The notes below the pieces were generated by a model that was not told where the DNA came from, did not search any database, and was given only the letters and a program-made list of their open reading frames with translations. This document shows positions 16,058-25,951 of a stretch of 64,000 nucleotides of DNA, piece by piece. The number at the start of each line of letters is the position of its first letter. The first letter of the stretch is position 1. Position numbers and translations under genes: made by a program. Origin of the DNA: Roseibium sp. MMSF_3412 (lineage in GTDB: Bacteria > Pseudomonadota > Alphaproteobacteria > Rhizobiales > Stappiaceae); contig NZ_JASHJI010000024.1 in assembly GCF_030733265.1 (NCBI RefSeq), forward strand, positions 36,481 to 100,480, given 5' to 3'.

Positions 16058-16740
16058 GTTCGATGATCCTCCTCCTGATATCGCCCATGTTGTTGCCCTG
16101 CCAATTCCCTTTTGTCCGTGTCCGGCTCGAATGCTTCCGGCAAAAGAAGCCAGCGGAATGCCTCCGGTGACGGCAAACCGTCGCAGTCGAACCTGTAGGA
16201 CTTCGGTCCGGCTTCGCACCAGAACCGCGATGCGACGCTGTCCCTTGTTTCCGGGTCCGGCTCCAAGTGTTCGCAGGCAGCGGTTGCCTGACCTTCTGCG
16301 TCCGCGACCGGTGCTGCGAGATCTGCGACGGCATGCTGGAAACCGGAGAGGGTCGCTTCTTCATGAAGCGCACCGACAAGAACCGCTTCCACGCCGTCAT
16401 GCCAGTCTTGCAAGGGCTGGCCGGAAAAACCGGCATCATCCAGCGCCGCAACAACGGTCAACGGGAATTTGCGCCCCACCTTGTCGACACTCGGCATCAG
16501 CGCACCGGCAACGGGCACTAGGGATGCACCGGCCTCGGGAGACGGTCTTACCAGGAAATGCCAAACCGGCATTGTCATATAGGCCTCCTCCCAGTCATCT
16601 CCGAGTTGTTGTCTGGACTGCGCGAGCCCGCGCATCAGAAATGGCTCCCACAGCTTCAAAAACCCGTCCGGACAACGACCTGTCACGAAATCCGCGCGGT
16701 CCGGCAACTTCCCGAAATATCCGGTCAGGTCTGGCTGCAT
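16054..16740 (-). CDS. tagF: T6SS-associated protein TagF
   Basis: A 228-residue protein with the TagF signature: GYFGKLPDRADFV near the start, WEPFLMRGLAQSRQQLG, PVWHFLVRP, and SVDKVGRKFPLTVV. The start at 16740 has GAGGGG upstream; the longer frame overlaps tssM. TagF is a post-translational repressor of T6SS activity in Pseudomonas and Agrobacterium, acting through Fha. It lies 10 bases after tssM and overlaps pppA by four bases. In some alphaproteobacteria TagF and PppA are fused; here they are separate proteins. Confidence 0.92.
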   Translation of the reverse strand: MQPDLTGYFGKLPDRADFVTGRCPDGFLKLWEPFLMRGLAQSRQQLGDDWEEAYMTMPVWHFLVRPSPEAGASLVPVAGALMPSVDKVGRKFPLTVVAALDDAGFSGQPLQDWHDGVEAVLVGALHEEATLSGFQHAVADLAAPVADAEGQATAACEHLEPDPETRDSVASRFWCEAGPKSYRFDCDGLPSPEAFRWLLLPEAFEPDTDKRELAGQQHGRYQEEDHRT

Positions 16741-16750
16741 CCAGGTCCCC

Positions 16751-19700
16751 TCAGAAACTCGTCGGGCACTTGAAGTCACCGACCGCAGACAGGAAGAACG
16801 GGTTCGGCTTGGTGCGCAGCGTGACCGTGAAGGCGACCTGCCGCCCACCAAGCGTCTTGCGGATCACAAACTTGTTCTGTCCCGAGCTGACCCTGTTGGC
16901 CCGGATGAACCTGTAGAATGCCCAGTCGCCGTGAACCTCCTGACGGGACCTGTAACCGGGTACCTCCGGCTGAATGACCAGAACAACGCGCGGGGTGGCC
17001 GTGTTGCTCGGCCAGTCGAAACTTGCCGGGAGGGGCTGAATATCGGCGTTGAAACCCGGTCCACGGGTGACAAGAACAAGATTGCCGTTCACTTCGAGAC
17101 TTGCCGCATCCGCCTGCTGGGACAGGGCGCGCGGTACCACTTGCAGACCGATCGACGGGAACGCGTTGCCGGTCGGGAAAAATGCCTCCTTGATCAGGTC
17201 GGCCCGCTCGAACTGGCGCAGCGTGGCATTGGACAACCGGTCAGCCTGCGCGACTTCGGGTTTCCAGTTCCACGGCCGCGACGAAGTATCGACAAGCGGT
17301 TTCAGGTTCTGGTCGAAAAACTGCTGCATGATGCCGGCCGGGGAAAACAGTTTTGCGAACTCGGTCATCGGAACTTCCGACCGGCCGTTCGTGAACGGAT
17401 AGTTCCGCGCCACGATCCTGCGGCAGGCGTCGACCACCTGGGCCTTGAGCTTCTCGTTCAATTGCGTGATCGAGGTTTCCTTGAACTCCTCGTCGAATTC
17501 CTTGGCCGCCTGCAGGATGAGCTGGTCAAACGGCTTCGGAAAGCGCGTTGCATTGCTCCTGAGAAGCGATGCCTGGATCTGCACATTGGAGTTCGCGGTT
17601 TCGCTCTGGATCGGGTTGTTTGCAACAACAAGCAGATTGTCGAGAATGTTCTTGAAGTTGACCAAAAGCGCATCGATCTTGCGACTGTTCTCGCCTTCCA
17701 CCAGCACGTGATAGGGCCGGAAATGATCCTCGATGCCCTTGCCCGGAATGATGGCCGGGCCCCCTCCTCCGGCCGCCGCGTTCAACGCATCAGAAACGCC
17801 ACCGGGCGCAAGCGCCTTGATGCCGGCCTCAAGACCGATCCGCTTCAGACCGCCGGCCCTGTCGAGAACGTAGTACTGGAAGACCTTCGCACCGGCCTCC
17901 TTGCCGGCTTCAGTGGCGTTGCCGCCATCAAGCGCACTGGCAACGCCTTCCTGCGACAGGTCCTGAGTCAGAAGTGTTTCTCTGCGGATGCTTTCAAGCA
18001 GTTGCACCACCGGCGACGTGGGTGCGGACACCGCCTGCAACGTCGTGTAGAGCGGCTTGTCATTGCGCATCGACTTGAACTTGAGATTGCCAAGCGCTTC
18101 TTCCCAAGCCTCGATGAAGTCCTTGGTGTACAGCGCAAGAACCTCGCCGGGCAACGACTGGTACTGGTCGGCAAAGGCGTTGGCATCGCCGATCTCGCCG
18201 AAAACCCACTTGTCACGTTCAAGTTCCTCGCGAATGCCTGCCAGGTTCGGCAAGACGGACAGATGGAAGCCAGGATAGGTGTAAAAGCGATCGACAAGGA
18301 CCGTGTCGAGCGTGTCGCCATTGACCGTCTCAAACACGGTCTCCATGTCCGGTCCGCCGCGCTGTTCGGCGATCCAGTCCTCGCTTGCAATGCCTTTCGA
18401 CCTCGATTTCAACAAGGCGTAGCCGCGCTCGGCCAGGCTTACCCGCGCCAGTTCGCGCTGGACCTCCGCAACAAGGACGCCGTCAAGCTGATCGGTCAGA
18501 ACGTTGCCGCCGAAATCAAGATCCAGCATGGCTGCGATATGGGAATTCAGTTCATTGCGCAGCACCTCGCCCTGCGGGCCGGGGAAGCTTTGCAGGAAAT
18601 CGGCACGGAACGAATTCTTGATCTGATCCTTGTCGATCTCCGGTGCATCGCCGGCGACCATCCGATAGAGCTTGGTGAGGTTGTAAAGCGTATCGATGTC
18701 CTGTCCGCCCGGTCCCGTACGGTTGTCGAGAACGTCGGTCATCTGCTCCTCGATACGCAGCAGAAGACGCGGACGGAGCAGTCTTTCAAGGCCGCTGCGA
18801 TAGGATGTGACGCCGGCAGCCTCGAGGCGCTCGCGCTGGCTCAAACCGAACTGTTCCATGAAGGGCACAGGATCGTTCCGGCTGTCATAGCCCACGGGAA
18901 GCCCGCGCAACAGCGACAGGATATAGACAGAATCGCGCAAGCTATCATCGCGCACGATCCTTTGATCGAGCACCCCTTCACCTTCCGCCCGTATCGTCGC
19001 GACCGCCTTTGCGGTGTCATCTATGAGCGCCTTGTTGTTCAGGTAGCTCAGGGTCCAGAGGGTTCCAAGACCAAGCGTCACGAGCACGATCGCCGCATAG
19101 GCCGCAATCCGGGCGGCCGTGGCCATGCGCACCGCCTGCCGGTTATGCGTCACCCAGCCGGCTTCACCGATAATCACCTTGTTGACCAGATCCCGAAGGA
19201 AGTAGCTCTTGCCCTGCCCCGACAGGGCTGCCGCCTGGTAGGAGGTTCCGAAAGCCTGGCTCATGGAACCGATGACCCGGTCGATCGCCGTGCCGGTCTG
19301 TGTGCCTGAGGTAAAATAGAAGCCCCTCAGAACCGCGTTTGGATAATAGCGGCTCGGTTCGAAAATCGCGTTGAGAAAGCCGCTCAGGCGATCCTTAAGC
19401 GCGGCGATCTGCGTCGGGAAGCCGTAAAGCATCAACCGCGCTCTCGGATCGGGCTCTTCCTGCAGCCGGTCGGCCAGTTCCTCGTTGAGGCGCTCGACCA
19501 GAAGATCGAACTCGGCCGGCGTTTCCGCGACCATGTTCTTGTTCTTTTCGCGGGTCTGGAACGTCGCGCCCCAGACAAGGTTCCGTCTGCTCTCCGGATA
19601 GGAGCCGAAGAATTCCATGAACCCTGCAACGGTGTCCGCCTTGGTGAATATCACGTAGACCGGAAAATCAATTTTCAGCGTCTTGTAAAGCTCGATCAGG

Positions 19701-20404
19701 CGCGCGCGGATCGCGTCGGTATGCTCTTTCAACTCCGTGTCGGAGAGGGTCATCAGATCCTCGAGGCTGATCGACACCATGACGCCATTGACGGGCTGAC
19801 GCGGCCGTGCCTTGCGCAGGATCTTCAGGAACCCGAGCCAGGCTTCGCTGTCATGCTCCTCGTCGGAATCCTGGGTCGTGTAGCGACCCGCCGTATCGAT
19901 CAGAACGGCATTTTCCGCAAACCACCAGTCGCAGTACCGGGTTCCACCCATACCCTCGATCTTCTGGGCTTCACCCTTGCCCCTTGAATTGGCGAATTTG
20001 AGCCCGGAATGCATCAAGGCCGTTGTTTTGCCGGCACCGGGTGGTCCGATCATCAGGTACCAGGGCAGATCGTAGAGGTAGGTGCGTGCGTTGCCGCTGG
20101 CCGTTTTCAGGGTCTTGAGCGCATCCTTCATGCGCTCAGACATGATTTGCAGATCTTCTTCGCTTGCCTTCGGCTGAAGAATTTCCTGTTCCAGGGCACG
20201 ATTTGCCGCAATGCGTTTGTAGATCCGGTAACCGGTCCAGCCGCCAATCGTCAGCAATACGAGAAAGACAAGAAGCAGACGCACCCAAAGGGGTTCGAAC
20301 GGACGCACGCCCGCAATTGCCAGGAACGGTCCACCGAACCAGATCAGAGCAATCAAGGCCAAAATGCCTATGACTATTGCCGTTATTCCGAGCCAGAATT
20401 TCAT
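16751..20404 (-). CDS. tssM: T6SS inner-membrane core protein TssM (IcmF family)
   Basis: A 1217-residue protein of usual length. Two N-terminal transmembrane helices (about 4-33 and 40-62) and a third near residue 430 flank a cytoplasmic NTPase-like domain with an intact Walker A, GPPGAGKTT (120-128). The long C-terminal part is periplasmic, including the IcmF-related and DUF1215-like regions. TssM and TssL make the membrane complex that anchors the baseplate. The intact Walker A differs from species where it has decayed, and fits the Agrobacterium-like type in which ATP binding supports secretion. No TssJ lipoprotein is encoded in the window, so the outer-membrane contact must differ. Confidence 0.96.
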   Translation of the reverse strand: MKFWLGITAIVIGILALIALIWFGGPFLAIAGVRPFEPLWVRLLLVFLVLLTIGGWTGYRIYKRIAANRALEQEILQPKASEEDLQIMSERMKDALKTLKTASGNARTYLYDLPWYLMIGPPGAGKTTALMHSGLKFANSRGKGEAQKIEGMGGTRYCDWWFAENAVLIDTAGRYTTQDSDEEHDSEAWLGFLKILRKARPRQPVNGVMVSISLEDLMTLSDTELKEHTDAIRARLIELYKTLKIDFPVYVIFTKADTVAGFMEFFGSYPESRRNLVWGATFQTREKNKNMVAETPAEFDLLVERLNEELADRLQEEPDPRARLMLYGFPTQIAALKDRLSGFLNAIFEPSRYYPNAVLRGFYFTSGTQTGTAIDRVIGSMSQAFGTSYQAAALSGQGKSYFLRDLVNKVIIGEAGWVTHNRQAVRMATAARIAAYAAIVLVTLGLGTLWTLSYLNNKALIDDTAKAVATIRAEGEGVLDQRIVRDDSLRDSVYILSLLRGLPVGYDSRNDPVPFMEQFGLSQRERLEAAGVTSYRSGLERLLRPRLLLRIEEQMTDVLDNRTGPGGQDIDTLYNLTKLYRMVAGDAPEIDKDQIKNSFRADFLQSFPGPQGEVLRNELNSHIAAMLDLDFGGNVLTDQLDGVLVAEVQRELARVSLAERGYALLKSRSKGIASEDWIAEQRGGPDMETVFETVNGDTLDTVLVDRFYTYPGFHLSVLPNLAGIREELERDKWVFGEIGDANAFADQYQSLPGEVLALYTKDFIEAWEEALGNLKFKSMRNDKPLYTTLQAVSAPTSPVVQLLESIRRETLLTQDLSQEGVASALDGGNATEAGKEAGAKVFQYYVLDRAGGLKRIGLEAGIKALAPGGVSDALNAAAGGGGPAIIPGKGIEDHFRPYHVLVEGENSRKIDALLVNFKNILDNLLVVANNPIQSETANSNVQIQASLLRSNATRFPKPFDQLILQAAKEFDEEFKETSITQLNEKLKAQVVDACRRIVARNYPFTNGRSEVPMTEFAKLFSPAGIMQQFFDQNLKPLVDTSSRPWNWKPEVAQADRLSNATLRQFERADLIKEAFFPTGNAFPSIGLQVVPRALSQQADAASLEVNGNLVLVTRGPGFNADIQPLPASFDWPSNTATPRVVLVIQPEVPGYRSRQEVHGDWAFYRFIRANRVSSGQNKFVIRKTLGGRQVAFTVTLRTKPNPFFLSAVGDFKCPTSF

Positions 20405-20444
20405 TGATAAAACCTTGTTTCTAACCTTGCCCCGGATTTGACGT

Positions 20445-22076
20445 CTAGTTGTCGATAACCAGTCCCTTGGACGGAGGTTTCAAAAACACCTCCACCCGGC
20501 GATTGAGCGCCTTCCCGTCCCGGCTGGTGTTGGGTGCGATCGGCTCTTCCGCGCCGCGGCCCTCAACCTCAACCCTTTCGGGTGTCTGCAACAGCGCCTG
20601 CATGACAGCCGCGACCGACTTCGCCCGTTCGACCGAAAGATGCCAGTTGGTCGGGAATCGCGGATTGTTGCGGATCGGATCGCTGTCCGTGTGCCCGACC
20701 ACGAGAATCTCGCCTTCAACCTCGTTGAGGGTCTGCGCGACCTGTTCGACCAGCAACTGGAATTCCGGACGCAATGTCGCCGCCGCCACATCGAATTGCG
20801 CGCGCATGCGAAGCATGATTGCGGGGCCGGCCTGCTGGATTTCCAGGCCGTCGATGCCGGCAAGCTGTTCGGAAATCGCGTCGATCGGCGCATCTTCCGG
20901 AGGTGCGGGAGCTGGTGGCGGTTTCGGCTGATAGCCCTCGCGTGCAAGTTCGATCGGACCTGTCGGGTACAGCGCGCTTGAGCGGCTGGCGATCACCTCG
21001 CTGCCGCTGGCCAGAAGAAGCATCAAGGTGACATAGCCGCCAAGCAAAAGGGCGCCGGCAACGGCGGCAACGGACCAGATGGGCACGGAAAACCGGGTGC
21101 GCCTCTGCAGCAGTTCAAGGCCGCGCCAGTGCGGAGACAGATCGTCTCCCGGACGCGGCCGAACGCGCCTCAGGATCTCGTGCAGGTCTCTTCGTTCGCG
21201 TTCCAACCCCTGTTGGCCGCCTTGGATTGCCCTGTACTTGCCGTAGAAGCCGAGCGACAGACAGGCATGCATCACTTCCAGAACGCCAAAGTTCCGGCCC
21301 GGGTCCTGCTTTGCCTTTTCCAGAACCTGAAAGAATTCAACGCCGCCGGTCGCCTGACCGAAAAACTGGGTCAGCATGGAATACTGCGTCCACTGGTGTC
21401 TGCCCGATGATGGCAGGTTCTGGACGATATCGTCCGACGTGGCGCAGAGCGCGTAGGCGGCCGACTGGATCTGGTCATCGGTAATACCGGCGTTGCGCAA
21501 ATCCTTCTCGAAGGTCTTGATCGCGTTGTAAACGTCGCGCATGAGCGCATCGAACTGCGCATCCGTCATGGTCAGGTGCAGCCGGCCGAGAAGCAGAAGC
21601 AATGGAGCGGCTGCACGTGAAATCGGGTTGCGGTTGGCAACGCGGATCTGGTTGATGTCCGGCGTTTGAGCCAGCTGTCCAGTTGCCTGTGCACCGGGTG
21701 CTGCCCCCGGCGCAGGCGCTTGTTGCGGCGGCGGAGGTGGCGGAGACTGCGGCTGTGCGGGCGGCGGCGTCCTTATGTCCGGTGCCTGCTGCTGGCCGTA
21801 TTCGTAACCGGCCGGTGTCGGCGCATAAGGATCAGGTCCGGAGCCGCGCCCGCCTTGCCAGGGATCGGGTGCTCCCGGCTGCGCGCCTGCAGGTGGCGGT
21901 GGCGGCGGAGCCGCCTGTCCCGGCGCCGGGGCGCCTGGTGGCGGAGGCGCGGCCGGAGGCTGGCCTTGCGGAGCGCCGGGCTGTGATGTCTCGCTCCAGC
22001 GCCCTCCCGGGTTTGGCCGGACGATCGTTTTTCCCTTGCGCTTGGAAACGCCAAAGGGATCGTCGTTGTCCGACAT
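20445..22076 (-). CDS. tssL: T6SS membrane protein TssL (DotU) with OmpA-like peptidoglycan-binding domain
   Basis: A 543-residue protein. A Pro/Gly/Ala-rich cytoplasmic N-terminus (1-140) contains KTIVRP with Thr17, near the site phosphorylated in Agrobacterium TssL (Thr14 there) to bind Fha. The DotU/IcmH domain (about 140-325) is followed by a transmembrane helix (about 331-357) and an OmpA-type domain (about 420-535) with GHTDSDP and NWHLSVERA, which anchors the complex to peptidoglycan. The start overlaps the tssK stop by one base (TGATG). Confidence 0.95.
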   Translation of the reverse strand: MSDNDDPFGVSKRKGKTIVRPNPGGRWSETSQPGAPQGQPPAAPPPPGAPAPGQAAPPPPPPAGAQPGAPDPWQGGRGSGPDPYAPTPAGYEYGQQQAPDIRTPPPAQPQSPPPPPPQQAPAPGAAPGAQATGQLAQTPDINQIRVANRNPISRAAAPLLLLLGRLHLTMTDAQFDALMRDVYNAIKTFEKDLRNAGITDDQIQSAAYALCATSDDIVQNLPSSGRHQWTQYSMLTQFFGQATGGVEFFQVLEKAKQDPGRNFGVLEVMHACLSLGFYGKYRAIQGGQQGLERERRDLHEILRRVRPRPGDDLSPHWRGLELLQRRTRFSVPIWSVAAVAGALLLGGYVTLMLLLASGSEVIASRSSALYPTGPIELAREGYQPKPPPAPAPPEDAPIDAISEQLAGIDGLEIQQAGPAIMLRMRAQFDVAAATLRPEFQLLVEQVAQTLNEVEGEILVVGHTDSDPIRNNPRFPTNWHLSVERAKSVAAVMQALLQTPERVEVEGRGAEEPIAPNTSRDGKALNRRVEVFLKPPSKGLVIDN

Positions 22077-23410
22077 CAGCGTCCCTCCCGAATTGCGTAG
22101 AACTCGAGCTGCAGATCAGGCCAGTTCCCTGAAAACTGCAACCCGATTGCCGAATCCTGACTGAACTCGCGCCAGAGCGGGGTCGATTTGTCGAGCCTGA
22201 AATAGACCCTGTCTGTCAGCGCGCGTATCTGCGCGGGTGGGACCGGCATGTGGATCAGCGGGATGCCCGGCAGGTTCGAATAGACGATCTGACGCATCTG
22301 GCCAAAGGGTCCGACCTTGAACAGGCGCGGGAATTCGTTCTGGATTTCGGTCAGCGGGCGACGGGCCGCAACTTCGATGACGAAGTTTGCCTGCGAGAAC
22401 AGGTTGCGGTCGACAATCGTCGACTTGAAGGCATTCGGTGCAAGCTGCTCGAGCGGCAAACGGATCGCGCGGCGGTCATAACCGGCAGACAGGAAGGCCT
22501 GAATGTCCGCAAGAACCGGTTTGAAGATGTCGTGCAGCTTGTCATGGTCGTAAACGGGATAGTTTCGCGCACGGCGTTCTTCGGTGGCAAATGTCGCAAG
22601 CTCACCCGCGAGCTGCAGGAACTCCGAATAAAGACGTTCGGGATGGACATAGGCAGACTTGCGCAAATGCATCAGTTGCGGATGGAGCCGGTTGAGCATT
22701 TGCAGTGTCAGGTAGTCGAAATTCTGCAAACCTCCGCCTGCCGACGTGTCCGCTGCATAGCGGGCAAGCTCGCTCAACTTGCGCTCGACCCAGCCGATGA
22801 CGGAATCGATCCAGCCGGTGATCACCGGGTGCACGTGGCAAGCAAGAACCGGCGGCGCAAAGGTTCCGTCGGTGATGACAATGCGATCCTTGATTTCCGT
22901 GATCCTGGCAACCGGCAAGCAGACATGACCGGGATGCGGCGTTGAGCGGATCGAATAGGTCAGCCGCGGGTGTGCAACATCGATTTCCTCTTCCTGGCGA
23001 ACCGCCGACGTTGAATCGATGATCGTCTCGCGGCCCTGCAGGTAGCGCGTTGCCGCATCCTCGCGTCCGTCAGCAACCTCAACGGCATTGACGGTGGTTT
23101 CAGGAATGCCGAGCCATACGATCTGTCCGGCCGCATCTTCCGGAACGTCTATCGCGGGCGGCGGTGTGCCGTCGGCGGGAAAATTGAAAACCGTACCATC
23201 CGGGAAAATCCCGCGTCCGAACCGCAGGGCAAACCGGCACTGCTGTCCGACATCCTGATCAATTTCAATATCGGAGAAGCCCCATGGGTAGGGAGAGGCA
23301 AGCCTGACGCGTTCATCCAGCAGGTGTTCCGCATATCGGTCGCTCTGCTGTAGATGATGCGGCCTCAGAAACAGACCTTCGGTCCATGCAACCTTGCTAT
23401 ACCACGACAT
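22076..23410 (-). CDS. tssK: T6SS baseplate protein TssK
   Basis: A 444-residue protein with the TssK start (KVAWTEGLFLRPHHLQQSDRY) and the conserved GLPVARIT-like and PLIHMPVPP segments. TssK links the baseplate (TssE/F/G/VgrG) to the TssL-TssM membrane complex. The length is normal. It is separated from fha by 74 bases and overlaps tssL by one base. Confidence 0.95.
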   Translation of the reverse strand: MSWYSKVAWTEGLFLRPHHLQQSDRYAEHLLDERVRLASPYPWGFSDIEIDQDVGQQCRFALRFGRGIFPDGTVFNFPADGTPPPAIDVPEDAAGQIVWLGIPETTVNAVEVADGREDAATRYLQGRETIIDSTSAVRQEEEIDVAHPRLTYSIRSTPHPGHVCLPVARITEIKDRIVITDGTFAPPVLACHVHPVITGWIDSVIGWVERKLSELARYAADTSAGGGLQNFDYLTLQMLNRLHPQLMHLRKSAYVHPERLYSEFLQLAGELATFATEERRARNYPVYDHDKLHDIFKPVLADIQAFLSAGYDRRAIRLPLEQLAPNAFKSTIVDRNLFSQANFVIEVAARRPLTEIQNEFPRLFKVGPFGQMRQIVYSNLPGIPLIHMPVPPAQIRALTDRVYFRLDKSTPLWREFSQDSAIGLQFSGNWPDLQLEFYAIREGR

Positions 23411-23484
23411 AGAGGCACTGCTCCCTTACCTTACGAACGCCAAAGCGTCCTTGACGCCCGAAGGCCTCAAAATATCTTCTTGTC

Positions 23485-25293
23485 CTAAAGCTCTGACTCA
23501 TCGTTCGAAAATTCTTCGTAGCTTTCCGTAAAATACTGGGTGAACACGCCGACGACACCATCGTCATAAGCACCGGACAAGGATGTCCAGCGTTCCTGAA
23601 GCCGCTCCCACAACTTTGCCTTCTGGTTGCCGAAGGTGCTTTTGCCGACCTGTCCCTCTTCCTCGATTGCCTTTGGCGACAGTGTTTCATCGAAGCGGGC
23701 GGCTGCCTTCTGCATGGCGGCGTAGGTCCAGACGTGGTGTTTCTGAATGTCCTTGAACGCCTCCGACATCGCCTTGGGCAACGGCAGATAACCTGTTTCC
23801 TCAACATTCGGCGCAAGCATCGTCTGCAATGCCATTTGCGGGGTCGGCGAGAATTTCAATGCGTTGTTGCCGCTTCGGCTGATGAGCGTCCGATTCGCAT
23901 TGCGGGTCATTGCCTTGACCTTGCTGCGCGCCTGGAGCAGACCCATGACATCGCTTGTTATGCCGTTGAGAATCGAACCGATTTCGCGCACGAACTCTTC
24001 CGGGTCACGGTCTGCAAGGAGGCTTTCCGGAATCCCCGCGCCTTCCGCGAACGCTTTGAGAATGTCCGTTCCATCCCCCGTAGCCTGCGTTGCCCCTTCG
24101 GAGACCGGCGCAGTCGCAACCGGTTCCGGAGCAGCCGTCTCGGAAGGGGCTTCAACTGCGGGGGCCTGGGAGGCCTGCTGCGGCTCGCCATTATCTGCGG
24201 CAGGTACCGGCGCGGGATCGGGTGCCGGTGGTTCCGGGGCTGTCTCGGCAACCGGCGCAGCCTCGGGAAATGGCGACGCTTCCGCACTGCCTGCTTCGGC
24301 CGGTGCCGGTGCTGTTTCGGCCTCGGGAAAGACATTGCCTGACGGTTCCTGGTCAGCGGGCGCGGAAGAACCGCCCGCCTCCGGAGAGGGTTCCAAATCC
24401 GGCATCTTGAACATGGGCTCAGATGTCCCCTGTTCAGCCGTGTCCGGACCAGTGGAGGCAAACGGAGATTCGGCGCCGGGCCCTGCAGGTGCCGCCGGTT
24501 GCGCCTGCACCGCAGCCTGGGGGGGCGGCGGTGCAGGTTGTACGGGTGCTTCCTGAGGCTGCACATGTGGCTGCGCCGCAAGGTGATCCAGCGGATCCGC
24601 CTGCGCCGGCCGCACCGGCTCGGCTTCCGGCTGCCTTGATTGCGGGTCGTAGAGCGCCGGGTCCGCGCTTCCCCAGCCATGGCCCTGCTGGCTCCAGACG
24701 TCGTCTGCGGGGGTTCCGATACCCGGCGCGTGCGACGGTGGTGCGTGACGGCCTTCCATGCCCGTCGGCGCGGGCGTGCCCCACGGGCTGCTCGCTTCCT
24801 GAACCGGATACGGAGGCGGCGCGGAAGGCTGTGCGGGCGTCCATTGAGGCTCTGAAGGTGGTGCAGGTGCCTGCGCGGGTGCCTGTGCGGGTGACTGCCA
24901 CGGCGCTGCCTGGGACGGATAAGACGGGTCCGCGCCGACGGGCGACGCACCAGAAAATCCAGCACCTGCACTTTGTTCAGCGTCCAGCGTGACGGCAACG
25001 ATGTAGTCGCCAATCATCAGCCTGTCACCGGAACGCAGGGCATGGGCCTTGTCCATGCGGTTTGGACTGCCGTTCAAGAACGTTCCATTGGTGGAAACGT
25101 CATAGAGGACAAATTGCCCACCTTCAAAACGGACCTCGCAGTGTTTGCCGGAAATAACACGCTGCGGGTCCGGCAGACTCCAGTCAAGATGCTCATGCCG
25201 ACCGATATCGAAACCGCGGTCGGCACAGGAATACGACACCTGCCCCCCGGTTTCGAGCCGGTCAACGTTCTCGATCTGCAGCGTAATCCGCAT
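23485..25293 (-). CDS. tagH: FHA-domain T6SS regulator TagH/Fha
   Basis: About 602 residues from ATG 25293, which has a GGGGGACC ribosome site; the longer frame overlaps the upstream gene. The N-terminal FHA domain (about 25-95) has the phosphothreonine-binding residues Arg32, Ser49, His51 and Asn69 (GRHEHLDW, ISGKHCEV, VSTNGTFLN). A long Pro/Ala/Gln-rich linker (about 120-400) leads to the C-terminal ImpI/VasC-type domain (about 440-600). Fha reads PpkA phosphorylation, for example on TssL, and recruits other components. Its operon position with tssK, tssL, ppkA and pppA agrees with this. Confidence 0.93.
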   Translation of the reverse strand: MRITLQIENVDRLETGGQVSYSCADRGFDIGRHEHLDWSLPDPQRVISGKHCEVRFEGGQFVLYDVSTNGTFLNGSPNRMDKAHALRSGDRLMIGDYIVAVTLDAEQSAGAGFSGASPVGADPSYPSQAAPWQSPAQAPAQAPAPPSEPQWTPAQPSAPPPYPVQEASSPWGTPAPTGMEGRHAPPSHAPGIGTPADDVWSQQGHGWGSADPALYDPQSRQPEAEPVRPAQADPLDHLAAQPHVQPQEAPVQPAPPPPQAAVQAQPAAPAGPGAESPFASTGPDTAEQGTSEPMFKMPDLEPSPEAGGSSAPADQEPSGNVFPEAETAPAPAEAGSAEASPFPEAAPVAETAPEPPAPDPAPVPAADNGEPQQASQAPAVEAPSETAAPEPVATAPVSEGATQATGDGTDILKAFAEGAGIPESLLADRDPEEFVREIGSILNGITSDVMGLLQARSKVKAMTRNANRTLISRSGNNALKFSPTPQMALQTMLAPNVEETGYLPLPKAMSEAFKDIQKHHVWTYAAMQKAAARFDETLSPKAIEEEGQVGKSTFGNQKAKLWERLQERWTSLSGAYDDGVVGVFTQYFTESYEEFSNDESEL

Positions 25294-25315
25294 GCCCACT
25301 GGTCCCCCGGTTCCT

Positions 25316-25915
25316 TCAAACTGCAGCTTGCTGCTTTGCAAGAACGACAGGCATTGCCCCACCTTCTGCAAAGGAAATACCTGCAGAAATGCAATCTTCC
25401 ATCGCTTTCTCGCGCACGCCAGGCCCAAGTGCAGCAATTGCGAACTGCACGGCACCGTTGGCACAAACTGCCGTGAGATGTGGAAGCGTGTCTACCCGAA
25501 ACTCAGGATTCGGGGACAGAGAGCCACCGGACAGGCTGGCCGCGCGGCCGATCCAGAACGACGCACTGTCACCTTTGAACTCATCAACGGCTGCCTGCAC
25601 CGACAGACGCGCCTCCTCGTCGCCGTCTTGAACCCACGCGGTGACCAACTCAAGCATGTTCAGGTCCTCGGGAGTTTTGCTTTGATCGAGACCGGTGACA
25701 CAGCGCAGGCCCCACCACACAGCCTCCCGTTTGGGCAGGACATGTGCGAAAAAGAGGAGTGCGGCGTACGGATCCTCCCCTTGCAGAAGGGTCAGCGTGA
25801 AATCCTGGGGAGAGACGTCACCTGAGGGCGGCGTCATCTCCTCTTCAAGGTCCGGAAAGGTCTGAAAGACCTGAATTGCGCTTGTAAACCGGATACGAGA
25901 TCCCATTTCCGTCAC
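25316..25915 (-). CDS. DUF6931-like T6SS-linked protein
   Basis: A 199-residue soluble protein between vgrG and fha, with gaps of 36 and 22 bases to them. It contains FLTLLQG/DPYAALLFFAHVLPKREAVWWG, a pattern seen in small T6SS-linked proteins of the DUF6931 type, plus a Trp-rich WWGLR segment. No catalytic motif is visible. Its position next to vgrG suggests a chaperone or accessory role for spike loading, which is inference. The family name is recalled from pattern and should be checked. Confidence 0.6.
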   Translation of the reverse strand: MTEMGSRIRFTSAIQVFQTFPDLEEEMTPPSGDVSPQDFTLTLLQGEDPYAALLFFAHVLPKREAVWWGLRCVTGLDQSKTPEDLNMLELVTAWVQDGDEEARLSVQAAVDEFKGDSASFWIGRAASLSGGSLSPNPEFRVDTLPHLTAVCANGAVQFAIAALGPGVREKAMEDCISAGISFAEGGAMPVVLAKQQAAV

Positions 25916-25951
25916 TCCGTCTGCGTGCCTGCTCTGTTAACTCGTACTTCG

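Noticed and set aside
16931..19309. 792-codon antisense frame inside tssM
   Set aside because: Long only because GC-rich third positions suppress stops; tssM is full length and motif-complete.
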